Of a stretch of 64,000 nucleotides of DNA, positions 1 to 6,992 are shown in pieces (position 1 is the stretch's first letter; each line of letters begins with the position of its first letter). The stretch is from Leifsonia sp. TF02-11 (GTDB lineage: Bacteria > Actinomycetota > Actinomycetes > Actinomycetales > Microbacteriaceae), in NCBI RefSeq assembly GCF_017565305.1, contig NZ_JAGEKP010000003.1, positions 186,001 through 250,000 of the forward strand, in the 5' to 3' direction. The notes under the pieces are model-generated. The model was not told the DNA's origin and did not search any database. It saw only the letters and a list, made by a program, of their open reading frames with translations. The translations under genes and the position numbers were made by a program.

Positions 1-79
1 ACAGCGCGGCGGGGTCGTCGATGCGCGGCGCACGGACGACGGCGAGTGCGCGGTCGGCGGTGAGGGTCTCGATCAGCAT
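1..79 (-). CDS. KDPG/KHG aldolase, N-terminal fragment cut by the window edge
   Basis: Only the first 26 codons lie in the window. The start ATG at 79 has an AGGAG ribosome site just upstream. The visible N-terminus (MLIETLTADRALAVVRAPRI) resembles class I 2-dehydro-3-deoxy-phosphogluconate aldolases, which open with a short helix and then an AVVR-type first strand. This enzyme splits KDPG to pyruvate and glyceraldehyde 3-phosphate. The call is supported mainly by context: a KDG kinase, which makes KDPG, lies 1.4 kb away, and the gene follows the deaminase on the same strand after a 73-base gap. The catalytic lysine lies outside the window. Confidence 0.55.
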   Translation of the reverse strand, partial: MLIETLTADRALAVVRAPRIDDPAAL

Positions 80-91
80 GGGTCTCCTGTC

Positions 92-139
92 AGCGAGCGG
101 CTCAGCGAGCGGCTCAGCGCCCGGATCAGCGCCCGGTTC
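92..139. repeat. Four 12-bp tandem repeats between deaminase and aldolase genes
   Basis: Two identical units AGCGAGCGGCTC are followed by two variants, AGCGCCCGGATC and AGCGCCCGGTTC. The array fills most of the gap between the deaminase stop codon and the aldolase ribosome site. It is probably a small slippage-prone spacer; no function is visible. Confidence 0.7.
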
Positions 140-152
140 AGCGGTGCGTGCG

Positions 153-1403
153 TCATCCGAACGCCGTGTCCAGCAGCCCGATCACGCGCGGTTCGGGAGC
201 GAGGGCGTCATCGACCACGGCGAGCGCCCTCCACTTGTCGAAGGTGGTGCACGGATGCGACAGCCCGAAGCGGATCACGTCGCCGACCTCGACGACGGCG
301 TCCTCCGGCACGCGCACGAAGGCGTGCTGGTCGTTGAGCGCCGTGGTGACCGCCCCGTCCAGTGGCTCTGCGGCAGCGGCACCGAAGCGCCGGATCGCCT
401 GAGGGATGGGCAGCCCTTCGTCGTACGGGAGGTCGCGCTTGCCCGCGTCGACCAGCACCAGCCCTGGTTCAGGGTGGGAGACGACGGTCGCCCACCCGTG
501 GATGGCCGCCCGGAATTCCCGATCGGACGGGATCCGTCCCAAGGGCGTGATCTCGCGGTAGTGGCCGTCGTCGTGGGTGATGTAGGCGCCCGAGCGCAGC
601 AGCACCTCGACCCGCCGTCCACGGCTTCCGTCGTGGTCGCGCCGCGGTGCGAGGGCGTCGGCGACCTGGTCGAAGTAGGCGCTCCCCCCGGCGGTGAGGA
701 TCACCGCGTCGTCCGGCGCGTAGAGTCCGGCGGCCTCGATGGCGTCGTGCAGCGCCAGAAGCTCGTCGAGGTAGTCCCCGACGTGCGCGAGCGACTCCGG
801 GGAGGCGTCGTGCGCCAGCGCTCCCTCGTAGCCGGCGACCCCCGCGAGCCGGAGTCGCGGCGACGCGGCGACCGCGGACGCGACGGCCAGCGCCGCCTCC
901 ACCCCGCGCGCGCCCGTGCGACCTCCCGCGCCTCCGAGCTCGACGAGCACATCGAGCGGGGCGGGGGTGTCGACTCCGCTCAGCGCCTCTGTCATGATCT
1001 CGACGGCTCGGGTGGAGTCGGCCCACACCGTCAGGCGGCCTGCATCGGCGGCGAGCGCGCGCAGGGCGGCCGGCTGCACGAGGGCGTTGGCCAGCAGCAC
1101 TCTTGGAACGCCCCAGCCGAGCGCGACGGACGCCTGCCACGGCGTCGCCACGGTGATTCCCCACGCTCCCGCTTCGAGCTGGCGGTTCCAGAGCTCGCGA
1201 CTCATGGTCGTCTTGCCGTGTGGTGCGATGCCGACTCCGGCCTCCCGGCACCACGCGGCCATCGTCGCGAGGTTGTGCGCGACGGCGGACTCGCTGAGGG
1301 TCACGAGCGGAGTGGGGAAGTCCCGGAGGAGCGGACGAGCGCTCGGCAGGTCGGAGACGTCTGCCGCCGTGAAGCCGAGTGGCGCGGCCTTGTACTGCTC
1401 CAT
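153..1403 (-). CDS. PLP-dependent D-amino acid deaminase (D-serine dehydratase/D-threonine aldolase-like)
   Basis: The 416-residue protein has an alanine-racemase-type N-terminal barrel. The PLP lysine is K64 in IAPHGKTTMS. The C-terminal domain carries SHPCTTFDKW, with H383 and C385 in the His-x-Cys zinc arrangement of eukaryotic-type D-serine dehydratase (D-threonine aldolases have His-x-Asp). It probably converts a D-hydroxy amino acid to a 2-keto acid and ammonia in the cytoplasm. The start at 1403 was chosen because AGGAGG lies just upstream. It is divergent from the kinase-iclR-ridA operon. RidA in that operon would clear the enamine such a dehydratase releases. The substrate is inferred. 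Confidence 0.8.
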   Translation of the reverse strand: MEQYKAAPLGFTAADVSDLPSARPLLRDFPTPLVTLSESAVAHNLATMAAWCREAGVGIAPHGKTTMSRELWNRQLEAGAWGITVATPWQASVALGWGVPRVLLANALVQPAALRALAADAGRLTVWADSTRAVEIMTEALSGVDTPAPLDVLVELGGAGGRTGARGVEAALAVASAVAASPRLRLAGVAGYEGALAHDASPESLAHVGDYLDELLALHDAIEAAGLYAPDDAVILTAGGSAYFDQVADALAPRRDHDGSRGRRVEVLLRSGAYITHDDGHYREITPLGRIPSDREFRAAIHGWATVVSHPEPGLVLVDAGKRDLPYDEGLPIPQAIRRFGAAAAEPLDGAVTTALNDQHAFVRVPEDAVVEVGDVIRFGLSHPCTTFDKWRALAVVDDALAPEPRVIGLLDTAFG

Positions 1404-1423
1404 CCATCCTCCTGGTCGATTGA

Positions 1424-1440
1424 GTTGCGTGCTGCGCAAC
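1424..1440. promoter_or_regulatory. Candidate IclR operator in the divergent promoter region
   Basis: An inverted repeat GTTGCG-TGCTG-CGCAAC lies between the divergent deaminase and KDG-kinase genes, with a further GTTGCA half-site at 1445-1450. IclR proteins commonly bind short TTGCG/CGCAA-type palindromes in such gaps, and an IclR gene is two genes away. Binding is inferred. Confidence 0.5.
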
Positions 1441-1505
1441 GCCCGTTGCACGATTGCTGCTCTCTTGTCTAGCATGATCCCGGACGATCGCGGAAGGGGA
1501 GACGG

Positions 1506-2525
1506 ATGGCGATGCCCGCAACCCTGGTGACCATCGGCGAGGCGATGATCGCGCTGTATCCCGATCACCACCTCCCGCTGTCGGACGCGCGCAGCTTCGG
1601 CTCCGACGTGGGCGGTGCCGAGTTCAACGTGGCGACCTCGCTCGCTCGGCTCGGCCTGCCGACCGCGTGGGTGTCGCGGCTGGGCGCGGACGGCTTCGGC
1701 GACCGCATCCTCGCCGCAGCCGGCGAGGCCGGCGTGGACACCTCCGCCGTCGAGCGCGATGCCGCGCGACCGACCGGTCTGTACGTGAAGGAGCCGGTCG
1801 TCGGTCCGACCGGCGTGCGGACGCGCATGCACTACTACCGCAGCGGGTCGGCGGCGTCCGTGCTCGGTGTGGCACAGCTCCGTTCGGAGCCCGCCGCCGC
1901 CCTCCTGCACGGTGCGGCCCTCGTCCACACCTCCGGCATCACGCCCGCACTCTCGGCGTCCACCGCGGACGTTGCCGCGAACCTCCGCTCGCTCATCGGG
2001 CCCGCCACGCTCGTCAGCGTCGACCTCAACCTCCGGCCGGCGCTCTGGATCGATCGCGACCGCTCGGCGCTCGAGGCACTCGTCACGCAGGCCGACATCC
2101 TGTTCGCCGGGGACGAGGAGACCGCGACCCACTTCGGCCACACCGACCCGGTGCGCATCTTCGCCGACCTCCCCCACCTCGAGACGCTGGTGCTGAAAGA
2201 CGAGGAGCGACGAGCCTCCGCCTACCGAAGCGACGGCAGCGCCACCCATGTCCCGTCCCTCACCGTGGAGGTCGTGGAGCCGGTGGGCGCCGGCGACGCC
2301 TTCGCCGCCGGCTTCCTGGCCGGGCGCGTGGAGGGACGCGACGACACCACCTCCCTCCGCTTCGGCCACGCACTGGCCGCACTCACCCTGATCGGACACG
2401 GCGACCGCCCGCTGACCGTGCCGACCCACCGTGAGCGAAACACGATCGCAGCGGCCGACGACGCGACGTGGGCGAGGTGGCGCGTACATCCCGGGGACAT
2501 CCCGTGGCGCGAGGCGACGCCATGA
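1506..2525 (+). CDS. kdgK: PfkB-family sugar kinase, probable 2-keto-3-deoxygluconate kinase
   Basis: This is a 339-residue ribokinase-fold kinase. The N-terminus has the GEAMIALYP strand and the GGAEFNVATSLARLG substrate-binding glycine motif. The C-terminal PfkB signature is EPVGAGDAFAAGF, with catalytic base D264. The MHYYRSGSAAS segment matches KDG kinases, which phosphorylate 2-keto-3-deoxygluconate to KDPG, the substrate of the aldolase starting at 79. The stop overlaps the next start by 4 bases, so it is translationally coupled to the iclR gene. A second in-frame ATG two codons downstream is equally possible as the start. The exact sugar acid is inferred. Confidence 0.82.
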   Translation: MAMPATLVTIGEAMIALYPDHHLPLSDARSFGSDVGGAEFNVATSLARLGLPTAWVSRLGADGFGDRILAAAGEAGVDTSAVERDAARPTGLYVKEPVVGPTGVRTRMHYYRSGSAASVLGVAQLRSEPAAALLHGAALVHTSGITPALSASTADVAANLRSLIGPATLVSVDLNLRPALWIDRDRSALEALVTQADILFAGDEETATHFGHTDPVRIFADLPHLETLVLKDEERRASAYRSDGSATHVPSLTVEVVEPVGAGDAFAAGFLAGRVEGRDDTTSLRFGHALAALTLIGHGDRPLTVPTHRERNTIAAADDATWARWRVHPGDIPWREATP

Positions 2526-3319
2526 GCCAGTCCGTCGCCCGAGCGCTCGACCTTCTCGGGCTCGTCGCCCGCGGCGTCCGAACGCTCGACGCGCTGGCCG
2601 AGGAGCTCGGGGTGCACAAGTCGACCGTGCTCCGGCTGCTGCAAACGCTCGAGTCCCGAGGATTCGCCGGCCACGACGCCGCCCACCGCTACCACGTCGG
2701 CCCCACGGTCTTCGCGCTGGCCTCCGACGCACTCGACGGCGTCGACGTGCGGGCGGCGTCCGGCACGATCCTCCGCGAACTCGCCGCGGCCACCGGCCAG
2801 ACGGTGCACCTGGCGACCTATCAGGACGGCGTCGTCACCTACATCGACAAGGTCGACGCGCGGCAGGGCCTGCGGATGTACTCGCGGATCGGCCTGCCTG
2901 CGCCCCTGCACGCGACGGCGGTCGGCAAGGTGCTCCTGGGCGGCCTGGAGCCGGCGGAGCGCGAGCGCGTCGTCGCCGACCTCGACCTGCCTGCCTTCAC
3001 CGCGCGCACGCACGTCACCCCCTCCTCGCTCCTCGTCGATGTCGCGATCAGCGCAGAGCGCGGCTGGGCGGAGGACCACGAGGAGCACGAGACGTTCATG
3101 AACTGCATCGGCGCACCCGTCCGCGGTCCCGACGGGCGGATCGCCGCCGCCGTCTCGATCTCGGTGCCGAACGTGGTGCTGCCGCACGACGGCGTACTCG
3201 CGCTGCTGCCGGCGCTCCTGGACGCGACGCACCGAATCTCGGCCGAGCTCGGGGCCACAACCTCCGCTCTTCCGACCTCCGCACCATCGAAATCGGCACC
3301 AACGAAGGGAACCCCATGA
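2522..3319 (+). CDS. IclR-family transcriptional regulator
   Basis: The 265-residue protein starts with a winged helix (SQSVARALDLLGLVARGVRTLDALAEELGVHKSTVLRLLQTLE, given here in outline, about residues 2-45). The IclR ligand-binding domain follows, with TGQTVHLATYQDG and the LPAPLHATAVGKVLL segment typical of the effector pocket. It is the middle gene of a kinase-iclR-ridA operon with ATGA overlaps at both ends. It most likely senses a sugar acid or keto acid and controls this operon and the divergent deaminase through the palindrome at 1424-1440. Confidence 0.88.
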   Translation: MSQSVARALDLLGLVARGVRTLDALAEELGVHKSTVLRLLQTLESRGFAGHDAAHRYHVGPTVFALASDALDGVDVRAASGTILRELAAATGQTVHLATYQDGVVTYIDKVDARQGLRMYSRIGLPAPLHATAVGKVLLGGLEPAERERVVADLDLPAFTARTHVTPSSLLVDVAISAERGWAEDHEEHETFMNCIGAPVRGPDGRIAAAVSISVPNVVLPHDGVLALLPALLDATHRISAELGATTSALPTSAPSKSAPTKGTP

Positions 3320-3720
3320 CCGACCGGATCGCCGTCAGCACGACCGAGGCCCCCGCCCCCGCGCACACGTTCCCGCAGGGGGTGCGCCGCGGGCCGTTCC
3401 TGCAGGTGTCCGGGCAGGGACCGGTCGACCCGCAGACGAACGAGTACCTCCACCCCGGCGATGTGAAGGCACAGACCGTCCGCACCCTCCGCAACGTGGA
3501 GGCCATCCTCGCGGCAGGAGGAGCCGGCTTCGACGACGTCATGATGCTGCGCGTCTACCTGACCACCCGTGACGACTTCGCGGCGATGAACGAGGCGTAC
3601 GGCGAGTTCCTCGCGACCCGCGTCGCCTCCGGCGTGCTGCCCGCCCGCACGACCGTGTTCACGGGGTTGCCGCGCGCGGAGATGCTGGTCGAGATCGACG
3701 CGTTGGCGGTTCTCGGGTGA
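3316..3720 (+). CDS. ridA: RidA-family enamine/imine deaminase
   Basis: This is a 134-residue YjgF/YER057c/UK114 protein. The active-site arginine that binds the substrate carboxylate is R111, in the LPARTTVF motif, and the VEIDALAVLG C-terminal strand is typical. RidA hydrolyses reactive 2-aminoacrylate or related enamines to keto acids and ammonia, protecting PLP enzymes. It overlaps the iclR stop by 4 bases. Its position beside a PLP-dependent deaminase gives an obvious partner. It carries a 15-residue N-terminal extension rich in Ala and Pro before the core fold. Confidence 0.88.
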   Translation: MTDRIAVSTTEAPAPAHTFPQGVRRGPFLQVSGQGPVDPQTNEYLHPGDVKAQTVRTLRNVEAILAAGGAGFDDVMMLRVYLTTRDDFAAMNEAYGEFLATRVASGVLPARTTVFTGLPRAEMLVEIDALAVLG

Positions 3721-3780
3721 GGTGCTCCTCCCGGGTCTGACAGTTCCCCGCGACCACACCGCGCAAACCGTCCCCGGTGG

Positions 3781-3786
3781 TACGTT
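3781..3786 (+). promoter_or_regulatory. -10 box for a probable leaderless polyketide synthase mRNA
   Basis: TACGTT (TANNNT form) ends 6 bases before the GTG start at 3793, and no ribosome site is visible. This spacing places the transcript start at or next to the start codon. Confidence 0.5.
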
Positions 3787-3792
3787 TCGCAT

Positions 3793-4902
3793 GTGAGCCG
3801 TATTGTGGCCGTGGCGCCCGTGCTTCCCGCCCGCAGCTACAGCCAGGGCGAGATCACCGCCGCCCTGCTCGCGATGATCACCAGCGACCCGCGGCGGCAG
3901 GCTGTGATGCGGCGCATCCACGCCGCCAGCGGTGTCCAGACCCGCAGCCTCGTGATGCCGCTCGAACGGTACAGCTCGCTGGGGTCGTTCCGTGAGTCCA
4001 ACGACTTCTTCATCGCCGAGGGGACGACCCTGGCCGAGCGGGCCGTGACCCAGGCGCTGGCGGCCGCCGGCCTCCTCGCGACCGATGTCGACTTCCTGCT
4101 CTTCACCTCCGTCACCGGCATCGCCGCGCCGTCCATCGACGCCCAGCTCGTGCAGCGGCTCGGGATGCGACCCGACGTCAAACGTCTGCCGAGCTTCGGC
4201 CTCGGCTGCGTCGCCGGTGCCGCCGGGATCGCGCGGGTGCACGACTACCTGCAAGGCCACCCGCGCGAGGTCGCGGTGCTGCTCTCGGTGGAACTGTGCT
4301 CGCTGACCGTGCAGGCGAGGGACGACTCGATGGCGAACATCGTGGCCAGCGGGCTCTTCGGCGACGGCGCGGCCGCCGTCGTGATGGCGGGAGACGAGCG
4401 CGCGCGCGAGCTGGACCTCCCCGGACCGGAGATCCTCGACACCCGCAGCCGTATCTACCCCGACACCGAGGACGTGATCGGGTGGGACATCGGCGGCACC
4501 GGCTTCCGCATCGTGCTGAGCGCGGGTGTCCCCGATGTCATCGACCGCAACTTCGCCGACGACGCGCGCGGGCTTCTCTCCGAGCACGACCTCGCGGTGG
4601 CCGACGTCGGCGCGTGGGCCGCGCACCCCGGAGGCCCCAAGGTGTTGGAGGCGTTCGCCCGGTCGCTCGACCTCCCGCCGGATGCGCTCGATGCCAGCTG
4701 GCGGTCCCTCGCCCGGGTCGGCAACCTGTCGTCGGCGGCCGTGCTGCACGTGCTGGCGGAGCAGTTGGATGCCCACCCGCCGGGCACCATCGGCCTCCTG
4801 TTCGCGCTCGGGCCCGGCGTCACCAGCGAGCTCGTGCTGCTCCGCTGGACCGGCAGGGCGCACGCCGGCCGGACGTCGCCGGAGCTCGGGGCCGCCGCGT
4901 GA
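3793..4902 (+). CDS. Type III polyketide synthase
   Basis: This 369-residue chalcone-synthase-fold enzyme has the full catalytic triad: C139 in SFGLGCVAGAAG, H278 in WAAHPGGPKV and N311 in VGNLSSAAV. Type III synthases extend an acyl-CoA starter with malonyl-CoA and cyclise the chain. The gene order with an isoprenylcysteine-methyltransferase-like protein and an FAD hydroxylase matches the srsABC operon of Streptomyces griseus, which makes alkylresorcinols and alkylquinones. I therefore infer a phenolic lipid product in the membrane. The GTG start fits a leaderless promoter. The stop overlaps the next gene (GTGA). The starter chain length cannot be read from the sequence. Confidence 0.92.
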   Translation: MSRIVAVAPVLPARSYSQGEITAALLAMITSDPRRQAVMRRIHAASGVQTRSLVMPLERYSSLGSFRESNDFFIAEGTTLAERAVTQALAAAGLLATDVDFLLFTSVTGIAAPSIDAQLVQRLGMRPDVKRLPSFGLGCVAGAAGIARVHDYLQGHPREVAVLLSVELCSLTVQARDDSMANIVASGLFGDGAAAVVMAGDERARELDLPGPEILDTRSRIYPDTEDVIGWDIGGTGFRIVLSAGVPDVIDRNFADDARGLLSEHDLAVADVGAWAAHPGGPKVLEAFARSLDLPPDALDASWRSLARVGNLSSAAVLHVLAEQLDAHPPGTIGLLFALGPGVTSELVLLRWTGRAHAGRTSPELGAAA

Positions 4903-5429
4903 TCTGGTACACCGTGCTCGTCCTCGCGACGGGGGCGGAGCGGATCGCCGAGCTGGTCGTGTCGTCGCGCAACGCCCGCTGGTCGTTCGCGCGCGGCGGC
5001 GTGGAGTACGGCCGCCGCCACTTTCCGCCGATGGTGGCGCTGCACACCGGACTCCTCCTCGCCTGCCTCGCCGAGGTCTGGCTGCTCGACCGCCCGTTCC
5101 TCCCCTGGCTCGGCTGGCCGATGCTGGTGCTCGTCGTGGCGAGCCAGGCCCTGCGATGGTGGTGCATCGCGACCCTCGGGCCGCGCTGGAACACGCGGGT
5201 GATCGTCGTGCCCGGCCTCCCGCTGGTGGCGCGCGGCCCCTATCGCTGGCTGCACCACCCCAACTACGTCGCGGTCGTCGTCGAGGGATTCGCGCTGCCG
5301 CTCGTGCACTCGGCGTGGATCACCGCCGTCGTCTTCACCGTGTTGAACGCGGTGCTCCTGCTGGCTTTCCGCATCCCCTGCGAGAACCGCGCGCTCGCCA
5401 CCTCCGAGGCGTCCGCCGCCCGCGCATGA
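4899..5429 (+). CDS. Isoprenylcysteine carboxyl methyltransferase-like membrane methyltransferase
   Basis: The 176-residue protein has about four membrane segments. The ICMT/PEMT C-terminal signature is GPYRWLHHPNYVAVVVEG, followed by a PCENRAL tail that resembles the conserved E-x-x-L region binding S-adenosylmethionine. In srsABC-type operons the equivalent enzyme (SrsB) O-methylates the alkylresorcinol. The GTG start overlaps the synthase stop, and its own stop overlaps the flavoprotein start by 4 bases, so all three are translated together. Confidence 0.87.
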   Translation: MIWYTVLVLATGAERIAELVVSSRNARWSFARGGVEYGRRHFPPMVALHTGLLLACLAEVWLLDRPFLPWLGWPMLVLVVASQALRWWCIATLGPRWNTRVIVVPGLPLVARGPYRWLHHPNYVAVVVEGFALPLVHSAWITAVVFTVLNAVLLLAFRIPCENRALATSEASAARA

Positions 5430-6475
5430 CCGCGCCGCAGCTCGTGATCGTGGGCGGAGGCCCGATCGGGCTGGCGTGCGCGATCGAAGCGCGGATGGCC
5501 GGTATGGACGTCGTCGTGGTCGAGCCGCGCGACGACCCGATCGACAAGGCGTGCGGCGAAGGCCTGATGCCGGGCGCGCTCGCGGCTCTGCACCGCATCG
5601 GCGTGGATCCTCCCGGCCATCCGCTGGCCGGGATCGCCTATCTCGACGACGGCCGGCGAGTGGAGCACCGCTTCGCCGACCGACCGGGGCGGGGCGTGCG
5701 GCGTACCGTGCTGCACCGCGAGCTCGCCCGCCGCGCCGCCGAACTCGGCACACCCGTCGTCCGGGACCGGGTGACCGGCGTGGTGCAACGGCGGGATGCC
5801 GTGGAGTTGACTCTCGGGGCCGACGGCGCGCAGACGCTCGAGACTCCGTGGGTGATCGCCGCCGACGGTCTCCACTCGCCGATCAGGCGCCTCATCGGCC
5901 TGGAGGGGCGAGCGCAACGTCCCGGCCGGCGCCGGTACGGGCTGCGCCGCCACTATGCGGTGGAACCGTGGACCGATCTGGTGGAGGTGCACTGGTCGCC
6001 GCTCGTGGAGGCGTACGTGACCCCCGTGGACGACCACACCGTCGGCGTCGCGGTGCTCGGGCCTCGCCCGCTCGGCCAGGACGCCTCGATCTCCGGGATC
6101 CCGGCCCTCGCCGAGCGACTGGAGGGCGCCCCCGCCGTCTCGGATCCGCGCGGCGCGGGTCCCCTGCTGCAGCGGTCGCGATCGAGGTCCGCGGGCCGGG
6201 TGCTCCTCGCCGGCGACGCCTCCGGCTACGTCGACGCTCTGACCGGCGAGGGGATGCGTGTCGGCTTCGCGCAGGCGCGCGCGGCCGTCGCGGCGGTGCG
6301 GGCGGGGAACACGGAGCAGTACGAGCGGGCGTGGCGCGCCACCACCCGCGACTTCCGCATCCTCACCACGGGACTCGTCGTCGCGGCGCGCTCGTCGCTG
6401 CGACCCCGCATCGTCCCCGCCGCGACGGCTCGCCCCCAGCTCTTCGGGGCGATCGTGGAGCGCCTGTCCCGCTGA
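5426..6475 (+). CDS. FAD-dependent monooxygenase, phenolic-lipid hydroxylase candidate
   Basis: This 349-residue PHBH-fold flavoprotein has an N-terminal dinucleotide motif (VIVGGGPIGLACAIEA), the CGEGLMPGAL substrate loop seen in geranylgeranyl-reductase-like and hydroxylase enzymes, the NADPH-linked ADGLHSPIRRLIG motif (about residue 150), and the FAD-ribose motif GDASGYVDALTGEGM (about residue 260). By analogy with SrsC it would hydroxylate the resorcinol ring toward a quinone. It is the last gene of the operon. A plain oxidoreductase role cannot be excluded. Confidence 0.85.
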   Translation: MTAPQLVIVGGGPIGLACAIEARMAGMDVVVVEPRDDPIDKACGEGLMPGALAALHRIGVDPPGHPLAGIAYLDDGRRVEHRFADRPGRGVRRTVLHRELARRAAELGTPVVRDRVTGVVQRRDAVELTLGADGAQTLETPWVIAADGLHSPIRRLIGLEGRAQRPGRRRYGLRRHYAVEPWTDLVEVHWSPLVEAYVTPVDDHTVGVAVLGPRPLGQDASISGIPALAERLEGAPAVSDPRGAGPLLQRSRSRSAGRVLLAGDASGYVDALTGEGMRVGFAQARAAVAAVRAGNTEQYERAWRATTRDFRILTTGLVVAARSSLRPRIVPAATARPQLFGAIVERLSR

Positions 6476-6542
6476 CGGGCGAGCGCCCGCAGCCCACACC
6501 GGTCGCGCGGGAAACGCGCACCCGGCGGCCAGAGACATCAGG

Positions 6543-6548
6543 TAGTAT
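6543..6548 (+). promoter_or_regulatory. -10 box upstream of the partition-like gene
   Basis: TAGTAT lies in the 114-base gap between the polyketide operon and the gene starting at 6590. The surrounding bases are locally AT-richer than the flanks. No convincing -35 box is seen. Confidence 0.35.
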
Positions 6549-6589
6549 GCTGCCGACAGATGACACATGCAATATGTTTGCGAGGTGCG

Positions 6590-6928
6590 ATGACCAACCA
6601 CGACCAGCCCGATCGCGGCGCCGAAGCGCAGCTCGACCAGGACTCCACCCCACTGGCGGAGTTCCGGGTACGCCCGACGGCGGTCGCCGAGAAGGCGGCC
6701 CCTGCCCGACGCACGAGCGTCACGTTCTATCTCAGCGAAGGCCTCCGCAACCGCGCGCGAGCGGCCTACCGTTCCACCTCCTTCGAGGAGCAGGACAGCA
6801 GCTGGTCCGAGATGATCAACAAGGCCCTGATCGCCGAAGTCGAGCGCCGCGAGGCCGAGTACAACAGCGGGGAGACCTTCGCAGCGAGCGAGGAGCCCCT
6901 CTCCCCCGGTCGTCCGATCGGGTTCTGA
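6590..6928 (+). CDS. ParB-like ribbon-helix-helix DNA-binding protein, orphan
   Basis: The 112-residue protein has a disordered N-terminal 40 residues and then RTSVTFYLSEGLRNRARAAYRSTS, where a basic strand and helix resemble the ribbon-helix-helix centromere-binding ParB proteins of small actinobacterial plasmids. A helix containing SWSEMINKALIAEVERREAEYN follows. The start at 6590 has GAGGTG upstream. No parA lies nearby, so a chromosomal regulator role is at least as likely as partition. Confidence 0.65.
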   Translation: MTNHDQPDRGAEAQLDQDSTPLAEFRVRPTAVAEKAAPARRTSVTFYLSEGLRNRARAAYRSTSFEEQDSSWSEMINKALIAEVERREAEYNSGETFAASEEPLSPGRPIGF

Positions 6929-6931
6929 GCG

Positions 6932-6979
6932 ACGTCACGGGGGCGGGCCGGCCTGTGCGACCGGCCGCCCCCGTCGCGT
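6932..6979. terminator. Bidirectional terminator hairpin between converging genes
   Basis: A long GC stem (ACGGGGGCGG on the left, CCGCCCCCGT on the right, extended by CCGG pairs with one bulged G) fills the gap between the partition-like gene and the chaplin-like gene. It can serve both strands. Confidence 0.7.
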
Positions 6980-6992
6980 CATCCTTCCTGCT

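Noticed and set aside
2839-4863. Minus-strand open frame of 674 codons across iclR, ridA and the polyketide synthase
   Set aside because: It spans three genes with clear domains and operon overlaps on the plus strand, and its own translation has no recognisable fold.
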